From NCBI GenBank assembly GCA_035270785.1, contig DATESN010000045.1:1-60772 (forward strand): a stretch of 60,772 nucleotides of DNA. The letters are read 5' to 3'. The translations under genes and the position numbers were made by a program. The stretch comes from DATESN01 sp035270785 (GTDB lineage: Bacteria > Bacillota > Clostridia > Lachnospirales > Lachnospiraceae). This document shows, piece by piece, positions 44,002-54,004 of this stretch (its first letter is position 1; every line of letters starts with the position of its first letter). Below the pieces are notes generated by a model that was not told the origin of the DNA, made no database searches, and worked only from the letters and a program-made list of their open reading frames with translations.

Positions 44002-44793
44002 CTAATTTCTATGGAATATGCCGGTGAACCTTGTAATAAAACTCCGGCTATTTTCCATGTTCATCATTGGTATATCTTCTCCAAGCAAACGTAAGCAAAT
44101 ATCTTTAAATGCTCGTCCTGCCATTGTATTACTACCAATCAGAGATTCTCCTTGATTTGTAACCATTACTACATTTTCATCTTCTGGTACTACTCCTATT
44201 AGAGGGATTGCTAAAATATCCACCACATCATCAATTGACATCATATCACCGCGTTTTATCATTTCTGGTCGCACTCTATTAATTACTAAATCAATTTGTT
44301 TAAATTCATTTGCTTCTAATAAGCCAATGATTCTATCGGCATCTCTAATTGCCGATATCTCCGGGGTTGTAACTACAATTGCTCTATCTGCGGCTGCAAT
44401 AGCGTTACGAAATCCCTGTTCTATGCCCGCTGGACAATCTAAAATCACATAATCAAATTGTTCTCTTAAATACGTTATCATTTTAATCATCTGACCAGGC
44501 GAAACCGCAGATTTATCCCTGGTTTGCGCGGCTGGCATTAAATATAGACTACTATATCGCTTATCTTTAATTAATGCCTGTTTAATTCTACAGTTTCCCT
44601 CAACTACATCTACTAAATTATATACAATTCTATTTTCCAAACCCATTACAACATCAAGATTTCGAAGACCTATATCTGTGTCTATTAGTACAACCTTTTT
44701 CCCTAAGGACGCAAGTCCCGTGCCGACATTAGCTGATGTTGTGGTTTTTCCCACGCCACCTTTTCCGCTTGTAACGACAATTACTTCACTCAT
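44002..44793 (-). CDS. minD: MinD, septum-site ATPase
   Basis: The 263-aa deviant Walker A ATPase (GKGGVGKTT, residues 10-18) positions MinC. Also seen are DTDIGLRNLDVVMG, DCPAGIEQGF and the C-terminal membrane-targeting amphipathic helix (residues about 246-263, NSRSFITRFTGIF). Confidence 0.96.
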   Translation of the reverse strand: MSEVIVVTSGKGGVGKTTTSANVGTGLASLGKKVVLIDTDIGLRNLDVVMGLENRIVYNLVDVVEGNCRIKQALIKDKRYSSLYLMPAAQTRDKSAVSPGQMIKMITYLREQFDYVILDCPAGIEQGFRNAIAAADRAIVVTTPEISAIRDADRIIGLLEANEFKQIDLVINRVRPEMIKRGDMMSIDDVVDILAIPLIGVVPEDENVVMVTNQGESLIGSNTMAGRAFKDICLRLLGEDIPMMNMENSRSFITRFTGIFHRN

Positions 44794-44845
44794 AAAAACT
44801 TCCTCCGTTTTTCATGAAATATTTGTCCCCTAAATAGATTCTATT

Positions 44846-45520
44846 TTAAAAAGGAATCTCATTTAGTAATTCTTTTGTAATGGAATCAATCACTAATTTA
44901 TTATTTTTTACATAAGCTATTTTCGGTTGTATTTTTGGTTTAATAGACCACTTACTCTGTTTTTCTCCATTTTTATATCTCGTATCACCAATCTTCATTT
45001 TCTCTGGAGACATTTCTAGTGCAACAATATAGTGCCCTTCTTCACCAGAACCACCTGCATATGCTTCTCCATAAAGACCTCCTAAAACAATAATATCATT
45101 TGTTGAAATAACCGCAGATCCTGGATAAACATCTCCCAAAATAATAATGCTATGTTCAGTTTCTAGGGTTTGTCCATTTTTTAAAGTTCCTTTGTAAAAT
45201 TGTCCTGGATTTTCCTCCCCTTTTTGTTCAATCTGCTTTAGGGCTCTTAAGTACATCTGATCTTTTTCTTCGTCTTTGCCTACTAAACATACAATGTTTA
45301 TATCTGAACTTTTGCATATGACATCCAAAATTTGACGTTCTTCTTTATCGGTTAGTTTTCTTCCTTCCAACGATAATACCATTTTGGCATCTTTAAAAAA
45401 CTTGTTGGATTCGCTAAACTTAAGTGCTACTTCATTTAAAAGTTCACCATATTCTGTGGTTTCGTCCATAATAACCGAAATACCATTTTGGAAACTTTTA
45501 ATGATTACTGCGTTTTTCAT
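44846..45520 (-). CDS. minC: MinC, septum inhibitor
   Basis: The 224-aa FtsZ antagonist has an N-terminal domain (VIIKSFQNGISVIM) and a C-terminal beta-helix domain with the conserved GDVYPGSAVISTNDIIVLGGLYGEAYAG. It follows pbp2 by 14 bases and precedes minD by 52 bases. Confidence 0.94.
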   Translation of the reverse strand: MKNAVIIKSFQNGISVIMDETTEYGELLNEVALKFSESNKFFKDAKMVLSLEGRKLTDKEERQILDVICKSSDINIVCLVGKDEEKDQMYLRALKQIEQKGEENPGQFYKGTLKNGQTLETEHSIIILGDVYPGSAVISTNDIIVLGGLYGEAYAGGSGEEGHYIVALEMSPEKMKIGDTRYKNGEKQSKWSIKPKIQPKIAYVKNNKLVIDSITKELLNEIPF

Positions 45521-45534
45521 AGCTTTATCACCTC

Positions 45535-48402
45535 TTAGTCTCTGTTATTTCCAGTAGCATCTAGTTGATCTGCTGTACCTGTTACAATTTCTTTTTCATC
45601 TTCCAAATTATAATAGTATTTTATAACATCTCTTGTAGTCTCTGCTGCATAATCAGAAGCATATCCATAAGCAATTCGAGTAGCAATTGCAATTTCTGGC
45701 CGTTCATACGGTGCGTAACATACAAATAAAGCATGGCTTGGTCGTAAATAACTTTCTTGAGCTGTTCCTGTTTTTCCAGCCACATTTATTCCCAAGTTTT
45801 TATAATACGCCTTACCTTCAATCACTTCTCTCATTCCAAGATGTAGGACGTTCCATGTAGAATCTTGAAATTCAATTACATTTCTAACTTTTGGCGAATA
45901 ATCGATCATAATATTTCCAAATGAATCTGTTAATTTATCAAGTAAGCTCAGGTTATAGCAAGTACCACTATTAGCTACCGTTGTAACGTAACGAGCCAAT
46001 CCAACTGTTGTATAATCATTGTTACCTTGTCCAATTGCAGACGGAACAGAATATTCTGTAGAAACCCTTGGTGCTAATTCAGTAATCTCGATTCCAGATG
46101 TTTCCGACAGTCCAAATAAATCTGCATATTTAGCTAATTTTTCAATTCCTAAATCACTATCATATCCATTGCCATCCCAGCTTAATTTATATCCTACTTC
46201 ATAAAAGAAAAAGTTACAAGAATCTCTGATTGCAGTAACCACATTTTCAGCTCCATGACCTCTTAAATTCCAACATTTATACAAGGTGGGCGATAAACGT
46301 TCATACGTTCCCACACAAATAGTTTTACTCGTTGTGCTAATAACACCTTCCTCTAATCCCGCTGATGCAGTCACCATTTTATAAGTAGAACCAGGAGCCG
46401 ATCTTTGTTGCGTTGCATAATTCCATAAAGGATTAGATAAATCCGAAGTAATCTGACTATAGTAATCTGCATCAATGTTATTTGCTAATCGATTCGCGTC
46501 GTAACCTGGATATGATACTAAAGCTAACACTTCGCCACCTACATTTGTCACAACAACCGAACCAGAACATGGATCAAGTGCCAATTGAGCTGGTGTAATT
46601 TCTAAATTCGAAATACGTGCTAATAAAAAATTATATGGGCTCGTTGCACCGCTTAACATTTTTTGATAGTCTTCATCTGTAACTGAAATAGCACCTTGTT
46701 CACACAACAATTCACATACTTGCTTTCCTGTAATAGAGCTATCTTTCACCATATATTTAATTATCTTTTTAGAAAATTCAGTATTACTGTATAAGTTATC
46801 AAAGATATAATCTAATAACCTTTGATATATCTCTTCTGAATCCGAATATTTACTATCCATTTCTAATTTTGTAATATCAATCCAATTCATTGAAATGGCA
46901 TAATTAAGATATTTATTTAAACTAATATTTTCATCTGTTTTCCAGGCAATATAGGTTGCATTCGATGTATCAATCATGCTCTCTTGTATAATTCCAACAT
47001 TGTTGGACTCCAACATGGTTACAATAAAACTTTCATAAACTTTGTATTCTGTTGTTAATTTATTATATATGGTGGCAGTTTCCGATAATTCATTACGAAG
47101 ATTTTCACAAACAAGATCTCTCCTTGCCAGAAAGTTTTCATATACTATTCGTTCCGTTTCCTCTGCGTTTGCATCTGATAAATCTTTAAACTTAATTACA
47201 TTATTATTAAAAAGTGCAAAATAAACATCATAAATAGGAATAATAATTTCGCTTGCACTAGCATTTATTTTCGGAATATATTCCTTGATATTTTGGATCT
47301 TCGATACTAAAATACCTGCAATCTTTTGTTCCAAAATATGATATGTCGCTTCTTGCAAACTTTTATCTATGGTTAGATATAAATCGTTTCCAGCAATGGG
47401 CTCTATTCTATCGTTGGATTCAATAACCTTACCTAAGTTATCAACCAATACTATTTCAGAGCCTTTCTTACCTTGTAGCTCCAGCTCCATTTCATTTTCT
47501 ATACCCGATTTACCAATCATATCCGTTAACATATAGGAACTATTACTAACTTTTAGTTTATCTAACTCTTCCTGAGATGCCCTTCCTGTATAACCTAATA
47601 TGCTTGAAAAGTATAAACTATCTACATACTTTCGTATTGTGTCCTCGGTAATATTAACTCCATCTAAGTAATTGCTATTTTCCATGACAACCGCTACTGT
47701 TTCTTCAGAAACATCAGATGCAATTTTTGTTGGAATGTATTTTTGAAAACCATTTGCACTCATAGCATAACGAATTGTTAATATCTTTAATAATTCTTCT
47801 TTTGTGTACCCTAGTCCCACTTGAAAATTTTCTCTTTTTTCTACATTTTCAAAACCACCAATACCGTAATAATTATATCCCGCTAAATATTTAATTACAT
47901 CATCAGGTGTAGCTGTCTTTTCAGCATATTTTAATTCCGTTATTAAACTATGGCCATAGACATCTGCCAAAAACCGTAATAACTGTGTATCCGAAACCGT
48001 AAATGAAAAATTATTATCGTCATTAATAACAATTTTAAAATCATTAATAATTTTATCATTATTTTTTTCCACTATTTTTATTAAATCATATATTGTCTTA
48101 TTTAATTTTAGATTTTTAGTATTTCCAGACTCGTATACATCTTCAATTGTAACTGAATATGCCAGCTCATTATAAGCTAATCGTTCGCCATTTCTATCGT
48201 AAATATTGCCTCTAGTACTAGCAATAGAACGTTCTTTTCTAATTTTTAATTTAAAATTATTTAAATAGGTTTCTCCGTTAACAATTTGTAATTGGAAGAT
48301 TCTGTGTACTAAAACTCCACCCATACACATAACTATTAAAAGAAGTACAAACAAACGAGAAGTCACCATCCGTATGAAGCTGTCTTTAAAATTATTAAAC
48401 AA
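45535..48402 (-). CDS. mrdA: Elongation-specific penicillin-binding protein 2
   Basis: This class B transpeptidase is RodA's partner. The frame can start at 48435, but AAGGAG is best placed for a TTG at 48402 (then FNNFKDSFIRMV). An N-terminal membrane helix leads to a dimer domain and the transpeptidase with S-T-Y-K (PGSTYKMVTA), S-C-N (RDSCNFFFYE) and K-T-G (AGKTGTAQES). At about 955 aa it is long; the region about 380-570 between the dimer and catalytic domains is helical and not family-conserved. It overlaps mreD. Confidence 0.93.
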   Translation of the reverse strand: MFNNFKDSFIRMVTSRLFVLLLIVMCMGGVLVHRIFQLQIVNGETYLNNFKLKIRKERSIASTRGNIYDRNGERLAYNELAYSVTIEDVYESGNTKNLKLNKTIYDLIKIVEKNNDKIINDFKIVINDDNNFSFTVSDTQLLRFLADVYGHSLITELKYAEKTATPDDVIKYLAGYNYYGIGGFENVEKRENFQVGLGYTKEELLKILTIRYAMSANGFQKYIPTKIASDVSEETVAVVMENSNYLDGVNITEDTIRKYVDSLYFSSILGYTGRASQEELDKLKVSNSSYMLTDMIGKSGIENEMELELQGKKGSEIVLVDNLGKVIESNDRIEPIAGNDLYLTIDKSLQEATYHILEQKIAGILVSKIQNIKEYIPKINASASEIIIPIYDVYFALFNNNVIKFKDLSDANAEETERIVYENFLARRDLVCENLRNELSETATIYNKLTTEYKVYESFIVTMLESNNVGIIQESMIDTSNATYIAWKTDENISLNKYLNYAISMNWIDITKLEMDSKYSDSEEIYQRLLDYIFDNLYSNTEFSKKIIKYMVKDSSITGKQVCELLCEQGAISVTDEDYQKMLSGATSPYNFLLARISNLEITPAQLALDPCSGSVVVTNVGGEVLALVSYPGYDANRLANNIDADYYSQITSDLSNPLWNYATQQRSAPGSTYKMVTASAGLEEGVISTTSKTICVGTYERLSPTLYKCWNLRGHGAENVVTAIRDSCNFFFYEVGYKLSWDGNGYDSDLGIEKLAKYADLFGLSETSGIEITELAPRVSTEYSVPSAIGQGNNDYTTVGLARYVTTVANSGTCYNLSLLDKLTDSFGNIMIDYSPKVRNVIEFQDSTWNVLHLGMREVIEGKAYYKNLGINVAGKTGTAQESYLRPSHALFVCYAPYERPEIAIATRIAYGYASDYAAETTRDVIKYYYNLEDEKEIVTGTADQLDATGNNRD

Positions 48403-48913
48403 ACTTTTTCGCACTCCTTTTTTCATTTTCATCAAATTTTCGATTCATTAATAATACAATAGGGTATAATATAACTGTAATTAGAATGGTATATACCACT
48501 TCTGGAATGATAATATGTAAAAGATAATAGGAAAACTGAAATCTACTACGTAATAAAAATAGTAATCCATAACAAGTTAAAGAATATACCACATCACTGC
48601 AGATAATTAATATTAAAGGCAATTTAATATCCTCTTTAAAAAATAACGTTTTAAAAAATCCATTTCCATATCCTAAATACATATAAATAAGTGCATAAAA
48701 ACCTATCACTTCTCCAAAAAAAACATCCATCAATAGTCCGCAAAAGAAACCTACAATGAGTCCATTTTTTTTACCTCTCATAAATCCAAAGGTAGCTGTT
48801 AATACGATCATGAGATTTGGAACAATTCCACTAAATGATAAGGCTTGAAATAAAGTACACTGCAAAACAAAACATAATAAAATTAATAATGCAGTTACAA
48901 AATTTCTAATCAT
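48395..48913 (-). CDS. mreD: MreD, rod-shape membrane protein
   Basis: The 172-aa protein has about five membrane helices (FVTALLILLCFVLQC, VFFGEVIGFYALIYMYLGY, LLHIIIPEVVYTILITVI). MreD links MreC to PBP2 and RodA. It lies between mreC and pbp2. Confidence 0.9.
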   Translation of the reverse strand: MIRNFVTALLILLCFVLQCTLFQALSFSGIVPNLMIVLTATFGFMRGKKNGLIVGFFCGLLMDVFFGEVIGFYALIYMYLGYGNGFFKTLFFKEDIKLPLILIICSDVVYSLTCYGLLFLLRSRFQFSYYLLHIIIPEVVYTILITVILYPIVLLMNRKFDENEKRSAKKFV

Positions 48914-48930
48914 AGTAGATACCCTTTCTA

Positions 48931-49797
48931 TTACTCAATGGAATGCTTGCGTTCAGTAATGATTAGAACTTCTTCTAAATGTTCAAAATCTACTGCTGGT
49001 GTCACATAACCAGATTTTGATAAATTATTTGAATCAATATTGATTTTACTAACATATCCAATTAATATCCCCGGCAAATATTTATCACTGATGTTCGATG
49101 TTACAATTTTATCTCCAACAGATACCCGTTCTTTGCTATCAACTAATTGTTCGAAACGAATTAACCCATCTACCATTAATTCTAAATCCCCCGAAACAAT
49201 TAAATTATCAGCGGTAGCCAAAATCATACCGCTTACATTAGAGTTGTCATCAATAATGGAAGTTACCTTTGACCAAGTATTACCTACTTTAGAGACTCTT
49301 CCAACCAATCCACCTTCTGCAATGACATTCATATCAATTAATATGCCATCGTCCTTTCCTTTATTTATTAGAAAGGAATAGAACCAATTACCGGTATCTC
49401 TAGCAATAATTCTTGCTCCTACTTTTTTGTACTCTGAATACTGGGCATCCATTTTATATAATTCACGCAAATTATTTAATTCGTATTTATCTTGTTGTAA
49501 TTGTGTATTTTCAATCTTTAATTCATTTAGCTCCAGCATTAAATCCTGGTTTTCTTTTAGAACGTCCTTTAATTGACCTAGTTCTTCAGAACGATCTGAT
49601 AGCCAAGTTCCTACTTCGCTTACACCTTCTTGAAATGGAACTACAACAGCTCCCACAATATTATTCAAGGGACCGCCAACAAAGTCTGTCATGAATGTTA
49701 AAACCATTAAGCATACACATATCATAGTTAATATTAAAAGGAGATATTTACTAGGTAATTGAAATCGATCTCCCTTTCTTTTAATAATGGGACTCAT
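48931..49797 (-). CDS. mreC: MreC, rod-shape protein
   Basis: The 288-aa protein has one N-terminal helix (about residues 19-38, LLLILTMICVCLMVLTF), a coiled coil (about 70-110, DRSEELGQLKDVLKENQDLM) and a beta-barrel domain (GARIIARDTGNWFYSFLINKG). It overlaps the mreB stop by four bases (ATGA). Confidence 0.95.
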   Translation of the reverse strand: MSPIIKRKGDRFQLPSKYLLLILTMICVCLMVLTFMTDFVGGPLNNIVGAVVVPFQEGVSEVGTWLSDRSEELGQLKDVLKENQDLMLELNELKIENTQLQQDKYELNNLRELYKMDAQYSEYKKVGARIIARDTGNWFYSFLINKGKDDGILIDMNVIAEGGLVGRVSKVGNTWSKVTSIIDDNSNVSGMILATADNLIVSGDLELMVDGLIRFEQLVDSKERVSVGDKIVTSNISDKYLPGILIGYVSKINIDSNNLSKSGYVTPAVDFEHLEEVLIITERKHSIE

Positions 49798-50804
49798 TTG
49801 CTCATTCCTTCTATTGCATACGCTACTGACTTATAATGATCTTCGTTTATAATCTTTGATAAACCTCGTACAACGCTTGAAATTGGATGATCCACTTTAT
49901 TTACATGCAATCCTGTCCCACTACCAATTAAATCTGATAAATGGTTAACCTCGGAAGCACCACCTGTTAGATATAAACCATTACGATAGATATCCGCGGC
50001 AAGTTCAGGGGGGGTACGCTCTAATATTACTTTGATATTATCAATAATCATATTGAAATATTCTCTTAAGCATTCATCTACAAATTTTGTTGGAATCTCG
50101 CGTTCCACTGGTAATCCTGTAACAATATCACGTCCACAAACAACAGCACCTTTTTTTTCATTCTCTAGATCTCTCAAAGATATTTTGACTTTTTCTGCTG
50201 TTTTTCCGCCAATTAATAAATTGAACTCTTTTCTAACAGCATTTCGTATTACATCATCAAATTTCAATCCACCTACTTTAATAAGTTTGCTAAGAACAAT
50301 ACCACCCAAAGATAAAATAGAAATCTCTGTTGTATCAAAACCAATATTCACAACAAGAACACCTTGTGAATTCTTTACATCAATATCTAACCCAATACCA
50401 TCTGCTATTGCCTTTTCAACAACCATTATTTTTTTTGCTTTTACATTAGCATCTTTTATTAAATCATAAAATGCTCTTTTTTCCACTTCAGTAACATCCG
50501 TTGGCACTGCAATATAATAGTCAGATGGTTTTATATTTCCTTTACTCAGATCGGTAGCAAAATATTTAATTAAGGTTTGCATATTATGAATGTCTGCAAT
50601 AACACCATTACATAATGGAAAAGAGATTTTAATATTAACCGGTGCTTTTTCATACATCTCATATGCGGAATTTCCATATGCAAAGAGAGTATTTTTGTTT
50701 TCGATTGCAATCATATTCTTTTCAATCAAAATTGAATCATCATTTTTGCTATATATTTTAATATTATTAGTACCTAAATCGATACCAAACACGTTGTTTG
50801 CCAA
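49794..50804 (-). CDS. mreB: MreB-like actin homologue with altered second phosphate loop
   Basis: I start at a TTG at 50804 (ANNVFGIDLGTNNIK) with AAAGGGG upstream; the frame runs 20 codons further. The 336-aa protein has phosphate 1 DLGTNN, the IAVPTDVTEVEKRAF block, and phosphate 2 as VVNIGFDTTEIS instead of the usual VVDIGGGTT. The adenosine motif YLTGGAS is kept. So it is MreB by context and fold but may bind or hydrolyse nucleotide weakly. It starts the mreB-C-D unit, with radC 17 bases upstream. Confidence 0.9.
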   Translation of the reverse strand: MANNVFGIDLGTNNIKIYSKNDDSILIEKNMIAIENKNTLFAYGNSAYEMYEKAPVNIKISFPLCNGVIADIHNMQTLIKYFATDLSKGNIKPSDYYIAVPTDVTEVEKRAFYDLIKDANVKAKKIMVVEKAIADGIGLDIDVKNSQGVLVVNIGFDTTEISILSLGGIVLSKLIKVGGLKFDDVIRNAVRKEFNLLIGGKTAEKVKISLRDLENEKKGAVVCGRDIVTGLPVEREIPTKFVDECLREYFNMIIDNIKVILERTPPELAADIYRNGLYLTGGASEVNHLSDLIGSGTGLHVNKVDHPISSVVRGLSKIINEDHYKSVAYAIEGMSK

Positions 50805-50820
50805 GTTGACAACCCCTTTC

Positions 50821-51495
50821 TTATATAAGACCTTTATCCTTGAAACTAGTATATTTCTGATCACCTATAATAATATGATCTAGTAATGGAATCTCTATTA
50901 AAGCTGATGCTTCTTTCATTCTCTTTGTCATTAAAATATCTTGTTTACTAGGAGTTGGATCACCACTTGGATGATTGTGTAGCAACAAAATAGAAACAGC
51001 ATTACATTTAATCGCTTTTTTAAAAATCTCTCTCGGTGACATCAAAGAACAATTTATTGTTCCAATTGAAATAACACAATCTTCTAAGAGTCTGTTTTTC
51101 CCATCCAATAAAACTAAAACGACTTGTTCTTTTTCTAAATGCCTCATCTGCTCCATGTAATATGCAGCAACAGATTCTGGTTGCTGAAAGCTCAAACTTT
51201 CACGTGTATATCTTTTAGCGAACCGATTAGAAAATTCAACCAGACATTTGATTTTAATAGCTTTTACTTCCCCAATACCTTTTATTGACATTAATTCATC
51301 AATGGTTACATGATGTAGGCCTAATAACCCATCTTTTTCATTTGCTAAGCTTAGGATATTTTTAGAAATAGACAGTGGCGTTTCACCACTAACACCCGTT
51401 CGAACAATGATTGCCAGTAGTTCAGCATCTGTTAAATTTTCCGGACCTATTTTAATAAATTTTTCGTATGGAAGATCACTATCAGAGTTTTTCAT
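50821..51495 (-). CDS. radC: RadC/YsxA-family JAMM protein
   Basis: I start at 51495 (MKNSDSDLPYEKF), with GAGGGA 7 bases upstream; a 16-codon longer frame lacks a site. The 224-aa protein has a helix-hairpin-helix (LMSIKGIGEVKAIKI) and a JAMM metal-binding motif HNHPSGDPTPSKQD. Its function in DNA metabolism is not settled. Next to mreB, as in many Firmicutes. Confidence 0.93.
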   Translation of the reverse strand: MKNSDSDLPYEKFIKIGPENLTDAELLAIIVRTGVSGETPLSISKNILSLANEKDGLLGLHHVTIDELMSIKGIGEVKAIKIKCLVEFSNRFAKRYTRESLSFQQPESVAAYYMEQMRHLEKEQVVLVLLDGKNRLLEDCVISIGTINCSLMSPREIFKKAIKCNAVSILLLHNHPSGDPTPSKQDILMTKRMKEASALIEIPLLDHIIIGDQKYTSFKDKGLI

Positions 51496-51692
51496 TAGTA
51501 TTCCCTCATTTTCTGACTTTATCTCTCCAGACACGTCCAACATAAGAAAACACTAATATTTTCCAGAACATGGTTGACATAACACATACCACTATGTACC
51601 TTTTCTGTTTGCATAACTAAAATTAGTTTAACACAGATACCCTTTCATGTATATAAATTTTAGCTATTTATTTTCGACTTATTATGCAAAAA

Positions 51693-53033
51693 TTAGTTGA
51701 ATTTTGTAATAAAGTCTTCCTTCAATACCTTCGTATTTACAAGTTCTTGCATGGTTTTTAAGATTCCAAACTTTGCATGAAACCATGTTAACCCCCCTTG
51801 AAAATATACGTTGTAGGGCGGTTTTAATGGTCCATCTGCACTTAATTCAATGGAAGAACCTGAAACAAAAGCTCCTGCAGCCATAATCACCTTACTATCA
51901 TATCCTGGCATTTCCCACGGTTCTGGCGTTACAAAACTATCGACTGGTGCAGCGCCTTGAATTCCCTTGCAAAAAGCAATCAGCCCTTCTTCACTTTCTA
52001 GGGTAATGGCCTGAATAATATCATGCCTTGATTCAATACTGTTTGGTACAACTTTAAATCCACATGTTTCATAGATGTTTGCCGCAAAGATAGCACCCTT
52101 AAGTGCACTTGCTGTTACGGTAGGTGCCAAAAACAATCCTTGATAAAACAAAGGCAATACTCCCAGTGATGCACCCACTTCTTTTCCAAGCCCAGGGGAA
52201 GTTAACCTATAACTGGCATTTTCAATGCATTCTTTTTTTCCCACAATATATCCACCGATTGGTGCGAGACCTCCACCAGGATTTTTAATTAATGAACCTA
52301 CAACCATGTCCGCGCCTACGTCTGTTGGCTCAATAGTTTCAACAAATTCCCCATAACAATTATCTACCATGCAAATTATTTCAGGTTTAATCTCTTTTAT
52401 GAATGAAATTAATGTTCCTATTTTTTCAACCGAAAGTGTTGGTCTGGTTTGATATCCTTTGGAACGTTGTATCGTCACTAATTTTGTATTTTCATTAATC
52501 GATTTTTTAATAGTATCATAATCAAAATCACCATTTTCTAATAATTCAACTTGAGCATAACTAATTCCATATTCCTTTAGAGAGCCTTTTGAAGGGCGAA
52601 TTCCAATCACTTCTTCTAAGGTATCATAGGGTTTTCCTACAGGGGAAAGCAATTCATCTCCAGGGCGTAAATTACTCATTAATGCAAGAGATAAAGCATG
52701 TGTTCCACAGGTTATTTGTGGACGCACTAAAGCGGATTCTGCATGAAACAAGGAAGCATAAACTTCTTCTAGGGTATCTCTACCAAAATCATTGTATCCA
52801 TATCCTGTAGTCCCAAGCAAGCATGCCTCGCTCACTTTGTTTTTTTGAAATGCTTTTAAAACTTTAAGTTGATTATACTCTGCAATTTTATCTATTTCAT
52901 GAAATCTTTCTGATAATTTTCTTACAACCTTTTCACCAACTTCATATATTTCTTTGGAAATTCCCAATGACTCATACATGGAATTTATCTCATTCATAGA
53001 ATTTATCTTGTTCATAGTATTTATCTCGTTCAT
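51693..53033 (-). CDS. Methionine gamma-lyase-like / aluminium-resistance family
   Basis: The 446-aa PLP enzyme belongs to the family annotated as aluminium resistance or methionine gamma-lyase. It has GTTGYGYNDFGRDTLEEVYA, RPQITCGTHALSLALMSNLRPGD (shown in parts), the PLP lysine in LVTIQRSKGY, and GGLAPIGGYIVG. The N-terminus carries a triplicated NEINSM-type repeat with several possible starts; the first ATG overlaps the miaA stop as ATGA. Confidence 0.88.
   Translation of the reverse strand: MNEINTMNKINSMNEINSMYESLGISKEIYEVGEKVVRKLSERFHEIDKIAEYNQLKVLKAFQKNKVSEACLLGTTGYGYNDFGRDTLEEVYASLFHAESALVRPQITCGTHALSLALMSNLRPGDELLSPVGKPYDTLEEVIGIRPSKGSLKEYGISYAQVELLENGDFDYDTIKKSINENTKLVTIQRSKGYQTRPTLSVEKIGTLISFIKEIKPEIICMVDNCYGEFVETIEPTDVGADMVVGSLIKNPGGGLAPIGGYIVGKKECIENASYRLTSPGLGKEVGASLGVLPLFYQGLFLAPTVTASALKGAIFAANIYETCGFKVVPNSIESRHDIIQAITLESEEGLIAFCKGIQGAAPVDSFVTPEPWEMPGYDSKVIMAAGAFVSGSSIELSADGPLKPPYNVYFQGGLTWFHAKFGILKTMQELVNTKVLKEDFITKFN
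52976..53033 (-). repeat. 18-bp tandem repeats at a gene start
   Basis: On the minus strand ATGAACGAGATAAATACT and close variants occur three times in a row, giving three in-frame ATGs spaced 18 bases apart and a repeated N-terminal NEINSM segment. Confidence 0.9.
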
Positions 53034-53980
53034 AGTATTAACCTTTCTGTTAATTGTTCTAGCATGAATTCTATTATCTTCTCTTCATCATTACTAAAAT
53101 CAAGTTTATTGATCCAAATAACATCTTTTTCCCTACGAAACCATGTTAACTGTCTTTTTGCAAAATGCCTTGTATCTCTTTTTATTAAATTTATGGCTTC
53201 TTCAAGGGTAATCTCTCCCTCTAGATAGGAAATGATCTCTTTGTATCCAATCCCTTGCATTGACATGTTTTCTCTTGTACATCCTGCTTTTTGTAATCTC
53301 AAGACTTCGTCTAAAAGTCCATCTTCAATCATTTTATCAACCCGTTTATTAATCCGATTATATATTTTCTCACGATCATCGTTTAAAACAAAATAGCAAA
53401 AATGATAGGGAGAACTGTTTTGTCGTTCCTCGTAATTATGATCTGAAATCTTCATTCCTGTTAATTGATAAAACTCTAAAGCACGAATTACTTTTTTAAA
53501 ATTATTTTCATGAATCTCTAAGGCAGATTTTGGATCAATATCCTTTAGCATATTATGAAGATATTCTACACCTTTTACTCTTGCCATTTCCTCTAACTTA
53601 ATACGAAGGGTAGTATTCTCCTGATTTTCAGTAAAATTAACGTCATATAATACAGATTGAATATAAAATCCCGTTCCGCCAACAAGAATGGGAATATTTC
53701 CTCTAAGATATATTTCATCCATTGCAATTTTAGTTAACCTTTGAAATTCCACTACGCTAAATTTCTCCGTGGGATCTAAAATATCAATAAGATGATGTGG
53801 AATTTCCTCCATCTCGTCTTTGGTTATTTTTGCAGACCCAATATCCATATGGCGATACACCTGCATAGAATCGGCGGAGATTATTTCTCCGCCAATCTTT
53901 CTAGCAAGTTCTATTGATAATTTTGTTTTTCCTACACTAGTTGGTCCAGTCAGAACAATTAATGGTTTTTTCATATCCAT
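53030..53980 (-). CDS. miaA: tRNA dimethylallyltransferase
   Basis: MiaA adds dimethylallyl to A37 of tRNAs reading UNN codons. I start at 53980 (MDMKKPLIVLTG), 8 bases after AAGGA. The P-loop GPTSVGKT, DSMQVYRHMDIGSAK and the C-terminal block AINLIKRDTRHFAKRQLTWF are intact. Its substrate is thiomethylated by MiaB, encoded at the right end of the window. It ends ATGA-coupled with the PLP enzyme. Confidence 0.95.
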   Translation of the reverse strand: MDMKKPLIVLTGPTSVGKTKLSIELARKIGGEIISADSMQVYRHMDIGSAKITKDEMEEIPHHLIDILDPTEKFSVVEFQRLTKIAMDEIYLRGNIPILVGGTGFYIQSVLYDVNFTENQENTTLRIKLEEMARVKGVEYLHNMLKDIDPKSALEIHENNFKKVIRALEFYQLTGMKISDHNYEERQNSSPYHFCYFVLNDDREKIYNRINKRVDKMIEDGLLDEVLRLQKAGCTRENMSMQGIGYKEIISYLEGEITLEEAINLIKRDTRHFAKRQLTWFRREKDVIWINKLDFSNDEEKIIEFMLEQLTERLIL

Positions 53981-54004
53981 CCATCTTTTCCTTATCATTC
54001 ATTA

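Noticed and set aside
50032..50469. 145-codon plus-strand frame inside mreB
   Set aside because: It is a shadow of a conserved coding region on the other strand.
51555..51580. LexA box near AGAACATGGTTGAC upstream of radC
   Set aside because: The half-sites are three bases apart and the second half is poor; there is no good promoter overlapping it.
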